From assembly GCA_017933995.1 (NCBI GenBank), contig JAGBKI010000057.1, positions 1-59,088 of the forward strand: 59,088 nucleotides of DNA. Reading direction: 5' to 3'. The DNA is from Bacteroidaceae bacterium (lineage in GTDB: Bacteria; Bacteroidota; Bacteroidia; Bacteroidales; Bacteroidaceae). The position numbers were made by a program, and so were the translations under genes. The notes beneath the pieces are model-generated. The model made no database searches. It was not told the origin of the DNA and was given only the letters and a program-made list of their open reading frames with translations. Shown here one piece after another: positions 24,032-32,361 of the stretch; position 1 is the first letter of the stretch, and every line of letters begins with the position of its first letter.

Positions 24032-24072
24032 AAGGTGCGTCACAAGCCCGCTGTTGGCTTGCGACGCACCTT
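24032..24072. terminator. Hairpin upstream of the beta-helix gene
   Basis: AAGGTGCGTCaCAAGCC pairs with GGCTTGcGACGCACCTT around a 7-base loop. It lies between the GNAT gene end and the beta-helix start on the minus strand. Confidence 0.65.
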
Positions 24073-24248
24073 GTGGTTCCTGGTGGTCCCCGATACGTTT
24101 TCCCCGCCCCTGCGCCAAATTTTAGGGGGGGGGGTGAAATGAGACGAAAAAGTTTGTGTCATGCGCTTTGCGTTTTGTTGGCAGTTTGTCAGTACTTCGC
24201 AATTTGAACGTGCAAATTTCCCCCTTTTCGCCCAAAACCGTAAGAAAA

Positions 24249-24291
24249 GAGGTGTGTCAATTTGGCTTTTTTTGCCAAATTGACACACCTC
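24249..24291. terminator. Terminator of the GNAT module 1
   Basis: A perfect 18-base-pair stem (24249-24266 with 24274-24291) with an all-T loop, about 80 bases after the GNAT stop codon. A run of ten G/C-rich bases near 24125 and the 24032 hairpin complete this ~400-base intergenic stretch. Confidence 0.7.
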
Positions 24292-24371
24292 TGAGCGCTT
24301 CTACGCCCCCGTAGCTACGCGCCGAGCGGCGCGGCGGGGGATGGTATGTGGGGGGTATGGGGATGTAAGGG

Positions 24372-24890
24372 TTATTTCATCAGTTGTTTCAAGTCGTAGT
24401 ACATAGGAATGGTGTAGGCATCCTCGCTGATGTCGTTGACCAACATCTTAAAGCCATTCTTCACATAGAATGGAACTGCCGCACGGTAGGCATCGACAGT
24501 GAGGAAGCGGCAGGCCGACTGCGACTGCTGCATGATGAGCATTTGCTTGATACCCGAGACGAGACGGGTGCCTATGCCGCCCTGCTTGCAGGAGAGCGAC
24601 ACGGCCAGACGGCCAATCTTCACGGCGGGGTAACTGCTGAAATGCTTTTCGTGGGGGATGGTGTTGCGGAGTTTGCGCCATAGGTTCTTGGGAACGGTGG
24701 TGTTCGAAATCTTGTCGTTCAACAGGCTGTAGTAGGCCAGCGTCTGTTCGTCGTCCTCAAGTACGAAGGTGTTGGCCAGCATCTGCTGATGATAGAATCT
24801 GGCATCGTCAACAAGGAAGCCGTTCAGATCGTCGTCTCCGCAATTGAACGGCTTCAGCCTCTCTATGTCTTCCAGTCTGGTCAGTTGCAT
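24372..24890 (-). CDS. GNAT acetyltransferase, toxin-like, module 1
   Basis: A 172-residue acetyltransferase of the TacT/AtaT-like type. It starts with the characteristic FNCGDDDLNGFLVDDA, then NTFVLEDDEQTLAYYSL, VKIGRLAVSLSCKQGGIGTR (acetyl-CoA motif with GGIGT) and CRFLTVDAYRAAVPFYVKNG with the conserved Tyr and FY motif. Toxins of this group acetylate aminoacyl-tRNA. The upstream partner ends only 6 bases away. The paralogue at 26785 has exactly the same length. The partner is not the usual RHH or Xre antitoxin, so the toxin role is inferred. Confidence 0.82.
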   Translation of the reverse strand: MQLTRLEDIERLKPFNCGDDDLNGFLVDDARFYHQQMLANTFVLEDDEQTLAYYSLLNDKISNTTVPKNLWRKLRNTIPHEKHFSSYPAVKIGRLAVSLSCKQGGIGTRLVSGIKQMLIMQQSQSACRFLTVDAYRAAVPFYVKNGFKMLVNDISEDAYTIPMYYDLKQLMK

Positions 24891-24896
24891 GGCGGT

Positions 24897-25055
24897 TTAC
24901 ATTTGGAAGGTTGCGATGCTCTTCATCCATGCGTAAGCATCAGATGACTGTGCCTTCTCCTCTTCCGAGGCAGACTTTATGTTTTCCATGTCGCGAAGAA
25001 AGCGCGTTGCGTCCTCACCGAAGAGAATGGGGGTTTCTGCGATTTGTCGTGCCAT
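24897..25055 (-). CDS. Small GNAT partner (antitoxin-like), module 1
   Basis: A 52-residue protein: MARQIAETPILFGEDATRFL at the start, then an acidic helix-forming stretch (MENIKSASEEEKAQSSDA) and an ending SIATFQM. The first 16 residues follow the pattern MARxIxETPxLxGEDA shared with the partner of module 2, while the rest differs. It lies directly upstream of a toxin-like GNAT gene and in the same transcript, the usual place of an antitoxin. It is not a recognisable RHH or HTH protein. The ATG at 25055 is supported by the shared N-terminus; the longer frame from 25088 is not. Confidence 0.75.
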   Translation of the reverse strand: MARQIAETPILFGEDATRFLRDMENIKSASEEEKAQSSDAYAWMKSIATFQM

Positions 25056-25085
25056 AATTCTATTGTATTTACGTAAATCTGGGTG

Positions 25086-25160
25086 CAAAAGTAGTCATTA
25101 TTTACGTCGTTATTCTTCCCTTTTCGCCGCAAAGATAACAAATCCCCCGCAGAGCGCAAA
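25086..25160 (-). promoter_or_regulatory. Promoters and terminator hairpin before GNAT module 1
   Basis: On the minus strand TTTG (25157-25160), 19 bases, TATCTTTG (25130-25137); a second box TACTTTTG lies at 25086-25093. The upstream TTTG sits in the loop of an 11-bp hairpin (25140-25150 with 25167-25177) that begins at the stop codon of the wHTH fragment. The block is nearly identical to that at 27522-27552. Confidence 0.7.
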
Positions 25161-25175
25161 GGCGTGGCGGGGGAT

Positions 25176-25352
25176 TTATCGCTCGCTCGCCAGCCCGTAG
25201 CCGAAGCTGGGGCGGGTGGTGAGGGCGGCTGCGAGGGGGGCGAGCTTCTTGCGCAGGCGGGTGACGGTGACATCCACAGTACGGTCGGATACGACAACGC
25301 CCTCTGGCCAGGCGGCGGCGATGAGTTCGGGGCGGGAGAAGACCTTACCGGC
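25176..25352 (-). pseudogene. Duplicated 3' fragment of the transporter-fused winged-helix domain
   Basis: About 58 codons encode KVFSRPELIAAAWPEGVVVS, then DRTVDVTVTRLRKKLAPLAA and FGYGLASER, matching the last residues of the protein at 27568-29631 with two or three substitutions. The similarity ends abruptly near 25352. No start or upstream domain is present. It marks a duplication that carried the 3' end of the transporter gene together with a GNAT module. Confidence 0.85.
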
Positions 25353-25393
25353 CCGTCTTGCATGCGCGAATTCGGGTTAATGGATATTGGCGT

Positions 25394-26512
25394 TTATTTC
25401 ACGGGGAACTTGTCGGCGTCTTCCAAAATCTGGAAGTTTTCCCACAAGGGGGCCGAGGCGTAGGAGTCTTTAGTGCCTGCCGGGACGTGGAGATTGTTGC
25501 AGGGATTGAAGGATCTGTAATCTTTGGGTTGAGCATGAACGTTATTTACACTTACACTCTCTGGAGACTTCCAATGGACGTACACGTCTTTTAGCTTCGA
25601 GCAATAGATGAACGCCTGACTTCCGATGACCGTCACAGAGGCGGGGATGTTGACGCGTCGCAAACGTCCGCACTGATAGAACGCTTGGTTGCCAATGGCC
25701 GTTACGGAGGAGGGGATGCTGATTTCCGTCAGATTGCCACAGGACTTGAACGCAGCGTCTCCGATGGTCGTTACGGAGGAGGGGATTGTCACGTTATCCA
25801 AACCTGTGTCAGAGAACACATTGCTCTCAATGGTTGTCAGCGGAGCGTCAAAATCTATTCGGGTAAAGCCTGCACAATGTTGGAACGCCCCGCTTCCGAC
25901 GCTTGAAAGCGACGAGGGCAGTTTGAGGTTACCTTTTAGGCTTTTGCAATAGTAGAACGCTTCACTCCCGATGCTCGTCAGTGAAGATGGCAGGTCGAGG
26001 CGTTCCAGACTGCTGCAATAGTAGAAAGCCTTGTTTCCGATACTCTTCAGCGACGTGGGTAGATCAGCCCGAGCGAGTGCCTTGCAGCAATAGAACGCAT
26101 CTTCTGCAATGGTAGTCACTGTGCCAGGGAAAATGACGCTGCGAAGGCTGGTGTTATCCACGTAATTACCAGCATCATCTTTGTGCGCGAATGCCGAATA
26201 GCCTATGCTCGTCACAGTGTAGACCTGGTCTTCGTAGGAACATTTGCTGGGAATGAGAGCAGATTTGGTACTTTTATCCACGCAGCCTATCAATTCCAAC
26301 TCCTTGTCGGTGGCACTGGTGACTTTGTAGATGAATTCGCCGTCGGTGAACGTGCCGTCGGTAAGTCTGACAAGAGTGTCTTCGCCTTCGGGTTCTATCA
26401 CGGGTTCGGGCGCGGGTTCGTCGTCGTCATTGCTGCCGCACGCCGTGCAGAGCGCGAGGGGCAGCACGGCGCAGAGAAGCGCGTAGGAGAGGAATGAAAA
26501 GATTTTCTTCAT
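25394..26512 (-). CDS. BspA-type leucine-rich-repeat lipoprotein
   Basis: A 372-residue lipoprotein: hydrophobic LLCAVLPLALC then TACGSNDDD (lipobox), followed by about nine LRR_5 (BspA) repeats with the pattern L..I.IPSSVT.IG..AF..C. The C-terminal part (CNNLHVPAGTKDSYASAPLW, then ENFQIL) is typical of the family. Such proteins sit on the outer membrane surface and bind host or matrix proteins. The start at 26512 follows directly from the signal peptide. It lies between the two GNAT modules. Confidence 0.88.
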   Translation of the reverse strand: MKKIFSFLSYALLCAVLPLALCTACGSNDDDEPAPEPVIEPEGEDTLVRLTDGTFTDGEFIYKVTSATDKELELIGCVDKSTKSALIPSKCSYEDQVYTVTSIGYSAFAHKDDAGNYVDNTSLRSVIFPGTVTTIAEDAFYCCKALARADLPTSLKSIGNKAFYYCSSLERLDLPSSLTSIGSEAFYYCKSLKGNLKLPSSLSSVGSGAFQHCAGFTRIDFDAPLTTIESNVFSDTGLDNVTIPSSVTTIGDAAFKSCGNLTEISIPSSVTAIGNQAFYQCGRLRRVNIPASVTVIGSQAFIYCSKLKDVYVHWKSPESVSVNNVHAQPKDYRSFNPCNNLHVPAGTKDSYASAPLWENFQILEDADKFPVK

Positions 26513-26784
26513 CGGTCTTAAAGGATTAAAAGGGTGAATGATGTTTATACGCAGGCGGCACTTCCTGCCCACGCGAACGTGAGGGCGGAAGTGCCGCAAT
26601 ATGAGTGTGCAATATGCGCGAATAATATGCGCGTATTTAGCTGTGTTACAGCATATTTATGGGGGGGGATTTTGCCGCTCCGCCACAGGAAACGCCCGCC
26701 AGGGGCTTCGCGGCGCGGCTATAACGGGTTTCTATGACGGGGGTGGGGGAGGGCATTTTCTTGGAATGTGTCTTGCAGTGAATA

Positions 26785-27303
26785 TTATCCGTCAATCTCC
26801 ATCATATCGAAGTACATCAGGCGCGTGTGCTCGTCCTCGTCCTTCTTCGTCAGATGCACAAACCCATTCTTCTCGTAGAACGGCACGGCAGAGAGGTAGG
26901 CGTCGACGGTGATGAAGCGGAAGGCCAAGGCATTGCGCTCTATCTGTAACTTGTTGACGAGCATCTTCATCATAGTCTTGCCCACATGAAGTCCACGGAA
27001 ATCCACAGACACGGCCAAGCGCCCAATCTTCACACTGGGATAACTGCGAAACTGCTTGCCTTTCGGAAAACGGGAGCGCACCTTCTTCCAGCGACTGCCA
27101 ATCACCTCGTCCTTGCTCACCTTGTCGCTGAGCAGGCAGAAGTAAGCAGCAATACGTCCATCGTCGGCTTCGAGGATGAACGTATTGGCAATGCGAAGTT
27201 CCTGCGATGGCTTGGCATCGTCAAGCAGGAACTTGTTGAGGTCTTCGTCGCCGCAGTCAAAGGCGGTCAGCGGATAATCGGGCGTGAGGGGAATGAGCTC
27301 CAT
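26785..27303 (-). CDS. GNAT acetyltransferase, toxin-like, module 2
   Basis: A 172-residue paralogue of the acetyltransferase at 24372. Landmarks are FDCGDEDLNKFLLDDA, ANTFILEADDGRIAAYFCLL, VKIGRLAVSVDFRGLHVGKT (acetyl-CoA motif, less glycine-rich than in module 1) and FRFITVDAYLSAVPFYEKNG. Roughly half the residues agree with module 1. Four bases separate it from the upstream small partner. The same caveat on toxin function applies. Confidence 0.82.
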   Translation of the reverse strand: MELIPLTPDYPLTAFDCGDEDLNKFLLDDAKPSQELRIANTFILEADDGRIAAYFCLLSDKVSKDEVIGSRWKKVRSRFPKGKQFRSYPSVKIGRLAVSVDFRGLHVGKTMMKMLVNKLQIERNALAFRFITVDAYLSAVPFYEKNGFVHLTKKDEDEHTRLMYFDMMEIDG

Positions 27304-27307
27304 AGGT

Positions 27308-27478
27308 TTACCAGCACCATTCAATCTTAATGGGGGAGTTCGCAATCTCCTCCTCCAACTTGCGGCGGTTCTCAGCACGCTGTTCCTTGCTCATGTGTTC
27401 TACTTCCAGCCTTCTCATCTCGAAGTTGAAGGCGTCTTCGCCCTTCAGTACGGGGGTTTCGCGGATAGGTCTTGCCAT
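27308..27478 (-). CDS. Small GNAT partner (antitoxin-like), module 2
   Basis: A 56-residue protein: MARPIRETPVLKGEDAFNFE, then a charged helical region (MRRLEVEHMSKEQRAENRRK and LEEEIANSP) and an ending IKIEWCW. The N-terminal motif is shared with the module 1 partner; the C-terminal halves are unrelated in wording, as seen in toxin-specific antitoxins. It has its own promoter, identical in layout to that of module 1. Confidence 0.75.
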   Translation of the reverse strand: MARPIRETPVLKGEDAFNFEMRRLEVEHMSKEQRAENRRKLEEEIANSPIKIEWCW

Positions 27479-27521
27479 AATTCTATATACTTTTACGTCA
27501 TTTTTCTTCCCTTTTCGCCCG

Positions 27522-27552
27522 CAAAGATAACAAATCCCCCGCAGAGCGCAAA
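27522..27552 (-). promoter_or_regulatory. Promoter of GNAT module 2
   Basis: On the minus strand TTTG (27549-27552), 19 bases, TATCTTTG (27522-27529). The TTTG lies in the loop of the terminator hairpin (AAATCCCCCGC with GC-rich right arm) of the transporter-wHTH gene. Confidence 0.72.
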
Positions 27553-27567
27553 GGCGTGGCAGGGGAT

Positions 27568-29631
27568 TTATCGCTCGCTCGCCAGCCCGTAGCCGAAGCC
27601 GGGGCGGGTGGTGAGGGCGGCGGCGAGGGGACCGAGCTTCTTGCGCAGGCGGGTGACGGTGACGTCGACGGTGCGGTCGGATACGACAACGCCCTCGGGC
27701 CAGGCGGCGGCGATGAGTTCGGGGCGGGAGAAGACCTTGCCGGCGTTCTCCATCAGCAGGCGCAGCAGGGCGAACTCCGTGGGTGTGAGGCTGACGGGTT
27801 GCCCGGCGATAGTGGCCTGCTTGCTGTCGAGGTCGAGCGCGAGTGTGCGGTAGGTGAGTACGTCGTGCGGCGCAGTGGAGGGAGACGAAGACGAGGTGGG
27901 GAACGTCAGGCCGAAGCGGGCTTCGAGGACGTTGACAATGTAGTCGCCAAGGCGTTCGAGTTCGTTGATAAAGTCGATATAAATAGTCCCGAGAGTGAAG
28001 GAATAGGCGTGCTCGTCCACGGCGCGGACGTTGGCCGTGCGCAGTTCGCGGCGCAGGGCGTTGATTTGCTGCTCCAAGGCGATGCCGCGCGCGGGGCTTT
28101 GGTCTTCCAGGCGACCGCCAAGTACGACGCACATCTGATCCAAGGCTTCCTCCACGAGGTGCATCATCCGCTCCACGCCCTCGCGCTGTGCGTCGGTGAA
28201 CTGCTCCTTCCCCTCACCGAGGCGGCGCAGGATGCGGGCGAGGTTGTAGCACGCGTCGCCCACGCTTTCCAGTTCGCTCACTTCGCGCAGCAGGGCGCGG
28301 ATTTTCGCTTTCGTATCTTCCGAAAGGTGGGCATCGCTCACCTGTCCGAGGTAGCGGCCAATTTCTGCTTCCATATTGTCGGCAATCTGCTCGTATTTCT
28401 CAATGCGTGCGAACTGCTTCTTGAAGGCTTCGTCGTCCGTCGTCTCCAAGAGCGGGCGGACGAAACCGAACATCCGCTGCATGCGCTGGGCGAAGAGGGC
28501 CGTCTCTTTTTGCGCTGCGAGGAGTGACGCTTCGGGCGTGGCCACGAGTCCGCCGCCGATGTATTGCAGGCGCGTGGGTTCGTCATCCTCGCCCGCTTTC
28601 TTCTTGTCGCGGATGACACGGCAGACGATGCGCTCCATCTGCGGGATGAAGCCGATGAGCACGGCGCTGTTCAGGAGGTTGAAGCAGGTGTGGAATGTGG
28701 CCAGCACGACGGTCAGTTTCGCGGCGTTGGCCAGGAAAGCCACCTGTCCCGCCGACGTGCGCGTCATCTCGGCGTCATAGCCTACGAGTCCGCATACTCC
28801 GTCCACGAAAGGATGGAACACGACGAGCATCCAGCACACACCGAAGAGATTGAAGAACATGTGGGCGAAGGCTGCGCGGCGCGCCTCGGTGGAGGCGGAG
28901 AGGGCGGCGAGGTTGGAGGTGACGGTCGTGCCGATGTTCTCGCCCATCACGAGGGCGATGCCTTGATAGATGGGCAGTGCGCCGCTGGAGCAAAGTATCA
29001 TCGTGATGGCCATCACGGCGGCGGACGACTGCACGCACATCGTCAGCACGCCACCAATGACGAGGAAGAGCAGCGTCGTCGTGAAACTGTGCGGGTCGAA
29101 AGATGCGAAGAAGCGCAGCACGGCCTCCTGCTCGCCAAGATTCATGTCCACGCCCGTCTGCCGCAGTGTGCCCAGACCGAGCATCATAAAGGACAGGCCG
29201 AAGAGGAAGTCGCCCGCCGAAGCCTTCTTCCTGTAGATAAGAATGAGGGCGATGGCGAAGGCGGGCCAGACGAGGCTCGTCACGTTGAAGGCCGTACCAG
29301 CGGAGATAATCCATGCCGTGAGCGTCGTGCCGATGTTCGCGCCCATAATGATGCTGATGGCCTGCGCCAGTGTGAGCAGTCCGGCATTGACGAAGGAGAC
29401 GGTCATCACCGTTGTAGCCGTCGACGACTGCACCGCCGCCGTTACCGCCACGCCCGTCAGCAGACCCGTGAAGCGATTCGTCGTCATGCGTCCCAAGGCG
29501 TGGCGCAGCCCAGGACCCGCCATCTTTTGCAACGCCTCGCTCATCGCCTTCATACCGTAGATGAGCAGTGCCAGTGCGCCGACGAGTTTCAGCGCAATGA
29601 AGATATAGTCCAAAGTTGAGGTGGGTTCCAT
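27568..29631 (-). CDS. Na/Pi cotransporter with PhoU-like region and C-terminal OmpR-type DNA-binding domain
   Basis: A 687-residue inner-membrane protein. Residues ~10-330 form a Na/phosphate cotransporter (NptA/YjbB type) with the duplicated QSS motifs VTAAVQSSTATT and CVQSSAAVMAI and the GANIGTT / GENIGTT signatures. Residues ~370-560 are a PhoU-like helical region. After a Ser/Pro linker, residues ~590-687 are a winged helix of the OmpR/PhoB type (LTPTEFALLRLLMENAGKVF, SRPELIAAAWPEG, SDRTVDVTVTRLRKKLG, GFGYGL). No receiver domain is present. The frame is continuous, so this is a real fusion, not a missed stop. It could couple phosphate entry to gene control. Start at ATG 29631; a further start at 29646 is possible. 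Confidence 0.88.
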   Translation of the reverse strand: MEPTSTLDYIFIALKLVGALALLIYGMKAMSEALQKMAGPGLRHALGRMTTNRFTGLLTGVAVTAAVQSSTATTVMTVSFVNAGLLTLAQAISIIMGANIGTTLTAWIISAGTAFNVTSLVWPAFAIALILIYRKKASAGDFLFGLSFMMLGLGTLRQTGVDMNLGEQEAVLRFFASFDPHSFTTTLLFLVIGGVLTMCVQSSAAVMAITMILCSSGALPIYQGIALVMGENIGTTVTSNLAALSASTEARRAAFAHMFFNLFGVCWMLVVFHPFVDGVCGLVGYDAEMTRTSAGQVAFLANAAKLTVVLATFHTCFNLLNSAVLIGFIPQMERIVCRVIRDKKKAGEDDEPTRLQYIGGGLVATPEASLLAAQKETALFAQRMQRMFGFVRPLLETTDDEAFKKQFARIEKYEQIADNMEAEIGRYLGQVSDAHLSEDTKAKIRALLREVSELESVGDACYNLARILRRLGEGKEQFTDAQREGVERMMHLVEEALDQMCVVLGGRLEDQSPARGIALEQQINALRRELRTANVRAVDEHAYSFTLGTIYIDFINELERLGDYIVNVLEARFGLTFPTSSSSPSTAPHDVLTYRTLALDLDSKQATIAGQPVSLTPTEFALLRLLMENAGKVFSRPELIAAAWPEGVVVSDRTVDVTVTRLRKKLGPLAAALTTRPGFGYGLASER

Positions 29632-29704
29632 AAGTGTTTCTATCAATGGTTTTGCACCGCGAAGTCAGCCGTTCGTGGTGATCTCGCGGTGCAAAAATAG
29701 CGCA

Positions 29705-29733
29705 CAGCGCGGGAACCAAATGTCCCCGCGCTG
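29705..29733. promoter_or_regulatory. GC-rich palindrome upstream of the transporter-wHTH gene
   Basis: CAGCGCGGG (29705-29713) and CCCGCGCTG (29725-29733) form a perfect 9-bp inverted repeat, 75-100 bases upstream of the start codon and overlapping the promoter zone (TATTTTTG on the minus strand lies next to it). It could be an operator for the gene's own DNA-binding domain or a small hairpin. Confidence 0.45.
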
Positions 29734-29830
29734 TTACAATATGGTTACAAAACCGCTCGCGAAGCGCAAAAGCCGTGCGGACGTTTTAAGTAGGAGAGAA
29801 ATGTAGCGTACTTCTACTTACGCTACAGGT

Positions 29831-32038
29831 CTATGCTTTCTGCTCCCATAGTTTCCCGTAGGCTTTCTTCACGATGGCAGCCATCAAGCGGCGGGACAAC
29901 TCCGCTTCGACCTCCCTGTTCGCGTCGCTCTCGGAAATAGGGGCAAGGTTAAATTCCAAGTCTGCGTATGAGACGTTCAACTTATTGAAGAGGAAGTGGA
30001 TGATGATTACCTTGGTTTGCGTGCTGTTGGAGGAGTTTATGTAGCAACCTTTTTCAAACTCTGTGCATCCCTTATGTCCTTTTTCTTGTACCCATATTTC
30101 ATCGTGCGCCCATTCGTTGGCGTTACACAACACACGCATTGACGAGGGAGATTCTTGGTATAACAAGCCGCAAAGTCCCACAAGCATATCTTTCCACGAA
30201 CTTACTTCGTGTTTTTCACCCTTGTATGTGAAAGAAAGGATTTTACGTCCCGTAAGTTCTGTTTCATCGTCGTCAAACGAAACAATGTCTGTTTCTGTTT
30301 CTAAAGGTTTGAACGTAGTGGTAGGCATTGGCCACAGGGATAAGAATTTGTTGTAGAGCAGTTGCTGGCGTTCGAGCAACTCCTTTTCCGTCCACTGGTC
30401 GGCGCTCTTCACATAGTCGCTCAGCGTGAAATGGCTCTCGTCAATGCCGGGGATATGCTCTCCTTTGTATTCGTAGCCTGACTTCTTTTCAGAAAACGGG
30501 CGGTTTCCGTAGTTGCTGTTGTAGGCGGTCAGTGTAAGGTTGGCAAATGTGTGGAGATACTGATCGTGAATACGTTCGGCCTCTGGTCCCAAGTGTTGTC
30601 GCCAGGTAGTGGAGAGAGTTTGTGGCATGATATGCTCGATGGTAACATCTCCATTCTTCATAAGTTCCACGTCCCAAGTTCCCTCTTTGCTGCCTCCGTT
30701 TTCCATTCGTTCAAAGAGAAAGTAACGATTCGCGACAGACAGGCGGTAAATCTCGCGCGTCTTGAACTCTTCTTGCAACAGGCCATCGGAGGGATATAGG
30801 CCACTGCCTTGACGTTTCAGTAGCACGAACTTCAATACTTCCGCATATCGGGAAATGGGGAGTCCGCGTCCTGCTTCTTTAACCATCAGCCGAATGATTT
30901 CGTGATGAATGGCGGCAAAAACCTTGTTTAGGGCATTGGAAGGCAGTCTGCAAATGATACGCCGCGCCCAATAACCCTCTACGATGTCAAACACTTCGTA
31001 TTGTTCGCGGGCCGAAAGATTGTTGTCGTGGGCATATTTAAGGAATACCGTAAAGAAAGGAATTCCGACCGTTGAGTCAAGGGTATTCAACTGGCGGAAT
31101 TTCTTATTGAGTCGCTTGTCGCCAGAGTTGCAATGGATGAACTTAGCATAGTATTGCGCTAATTCGGCCATATCGCTCAACACTGCTTCGCGCGTCAAGT
31201 GTTTATTCAGAACGTACGACTTAAAATCGGGATAAAGGTTACCAATCTTACTGATGCTCCTTGTTTGGATGGTCAGATAGTCGCGGATAAACATCGTAGG
31301 TTCGTAGTCGGTACATTCTTCGATTACGTTCCAATAGTCTTTGTAACAGCGTTCCTGCTCCTTTGCGTCCATAGACATCAACAGGTAGTTGCGGATTTTG
31401 TCGGCCTCGCTCAAGTCAAGTCCTGTGGAGTTGAGGCTCTCAAAGATAAGTTGCGGGTCGTCATCGCGCTCCAGCCGGATGTCTATGATGATGAGTTTCC
31501 TAATGGAAGCCAGCATTTCCTCCAACGTCAGTTGGCAGCCTTTCAGCAGGTTGTAGAATAGCAGATAGTTGCGCGTCACGTTGGATTCCTTCACATACTT
31601 GTCGCTCGTCTTATATAGGAGTGCCTCGAACGCTTCCCTGTCGTTCTTTATCGGTTTCAGCTTCACCTTGTGGTCGTCGTCTTGGTATTCGTCCACAAGG
31701 TAGGTCTTGAGTATCTTGTCAATTTGGCGCACGTCGTCGTAGCGTAGGTCACCGCTTTTCGCAGCATTGACCATCGCGATGAAAAGCAACGAAATGGTGG
31801 TGATACGTTGCTGACCGTCTATCACAAGGAAATCGTCGTTGACATCGTTAGCACGGCTCGTGACTATGCTGCCGAAGAAGTGGGATTTGCGCCCCTCCTC
31901 GTGAGTCTTCACAAGGTCAGAAAACAGTTGTCGGCAATGTAAAATCTGCCAATCGTAGTTGCGTTGGTACAAGGGAATGATGAAACGTTTGTCCGCTCCC
32001 TCGAAGAACCGTATGAGTTGTTTGTCTTCGCCTTTCAT
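29831..32038 (-). CDS. GmrSD-like restriction protein (DUF262 plus DUF1524 HNH)
   Basis: A 735-residue cytoplasmic protein. The N-terminal DUF262 domain has IIPLYQRNYDW (about 20-30) and the ParB-like NTP-binding motif VIDGQQRITT (Asp74-Arg78). The middle DUF1524 HNH nuclease region has TIEHIMPQTLS (about 465) and TLTAYNSNYGNRPFSEKK. The C-terminal ~150 residues (SFTYKGEKHEVSSWKDMLVG, then EFEKGC) form an extra domain seen in some single-chain GmrSD proteins. GmrSD enzymes are type IV restriction systems that cut modified phage DNA using NTPs. The low-GC codon usage compared with the flanking genes suggests transfer. Confidence 0.88.
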   Translation of the reverse strand: MKGEDKQLIRFFEGADKRFIIPLYQRNYDWQILHCRQLFSDLVKTHEEGRKSHFFGSIVTSRANDVNDDFLVIDGQQRITTISLLFIAMVNAAKSGDLRYDDVRQIDKILKTYLVDEYQDDDHKVKLKPIKNDREAFEALLYKTSDKYVKESNVTRNYLLFYNLLKGCQLTLEEMLASIRKLIIIDIRLERDDDPQLIFESLNSTGLDLSEADKIRNYLLMSMDAKEQERCYKDYWNVIEECTDYEPTMFIRDYLTIQTRSISKIGNLYPDFKSYVLNKHLTREAVLSDMAELAQYYAKFIHCNSGDKRLNKKFRQLNTLDSTVGIPFFTVFLKYAHDNNLSAREQYEVFDIVEGYWARRIICRLPSNALNKVFAAIHHEIIRLMVKEAGRGLPISRYAEVLKFVLLKRQGSGLYPSDGLLQEEFKTREIYRLSVANRYFLFERMENGGSKEGTWDVELMKNGDVTIEHIMPQTLSTTWRQHLGPEAERIHDQYLHTFANLTLTAYNSNYGNRPFSEKKSGYEYKGEHIPGIDESHFTLSDYVKSADQWTEKELLERQQLLYNKFLSLWPMPTTTFKPLETETDIVSFDDDETELTGRKILSFTYKGEKHEVSSWKDMLVGLCGLLYQESPSSMRVLCNANEWAHDEIWVQEKGHKGCTEFEKGCYINSSNSTQTKVIIIHFLFNKLNVSYADLEFNLAPISESDANREVEAELSRRLMAAIVKKAYGKLWEQKA

Positions 32039-32080
32039 TTTTTTATTCTTATATAATGATTCGTTGTATGTTTAGTTGTT

Positions 32081-32242
32081 TTAGTCTGTTAGCGGCAGCG
32101 TGTCTGCGTCTTCCGCTTTTTCCGCTTTGATACCTTTGATATAGTCCGTGGCGCGTTCGGGCGAGACGACGGAGCGACCCAGGCGGCGTTCCATCGTGCG
32201 GCGGGCGTCGCGAGCCACTTCGCCGCCTTCCTGAGCGGTGCC
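32081..32242 (-). pseudogene. C-terminal remnant of a phage-antirepressor/DinD/RhuM-like protein
   Basis: A 53-codon frame without a start codon ends at TAA 32081. The segment ARDARRTMERRLGRSVVSPE resembles the conserved tail of phage antirepressor, RhuM and DinD-like proteins of genomic islands. A TAA lies in frame just upstream of the first residue. It sits 40 bases before the GmrSD start. Family assignment is from memory of the motif only. Confidence 0.45.
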
Positions 32243-32361
32243 CCATTATATATAGCGTTGCAAAGATAGTACACACTGAGTGCAATGAAAACTGTTTCTA
32301 CATGTTTCTTTTTCAAGGCGCAGTAGTACGTCGCGGCTTTTATACCGCCAAATACAAATAC

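Noticed and set aside
27308-28132. 274-codon open frame overlapping the small GNAT partner and the transporter gene
   Set aside because: The upstream part is Arg/Pro-rich shadow of the transporter; only the last 56 codons match the partner family.
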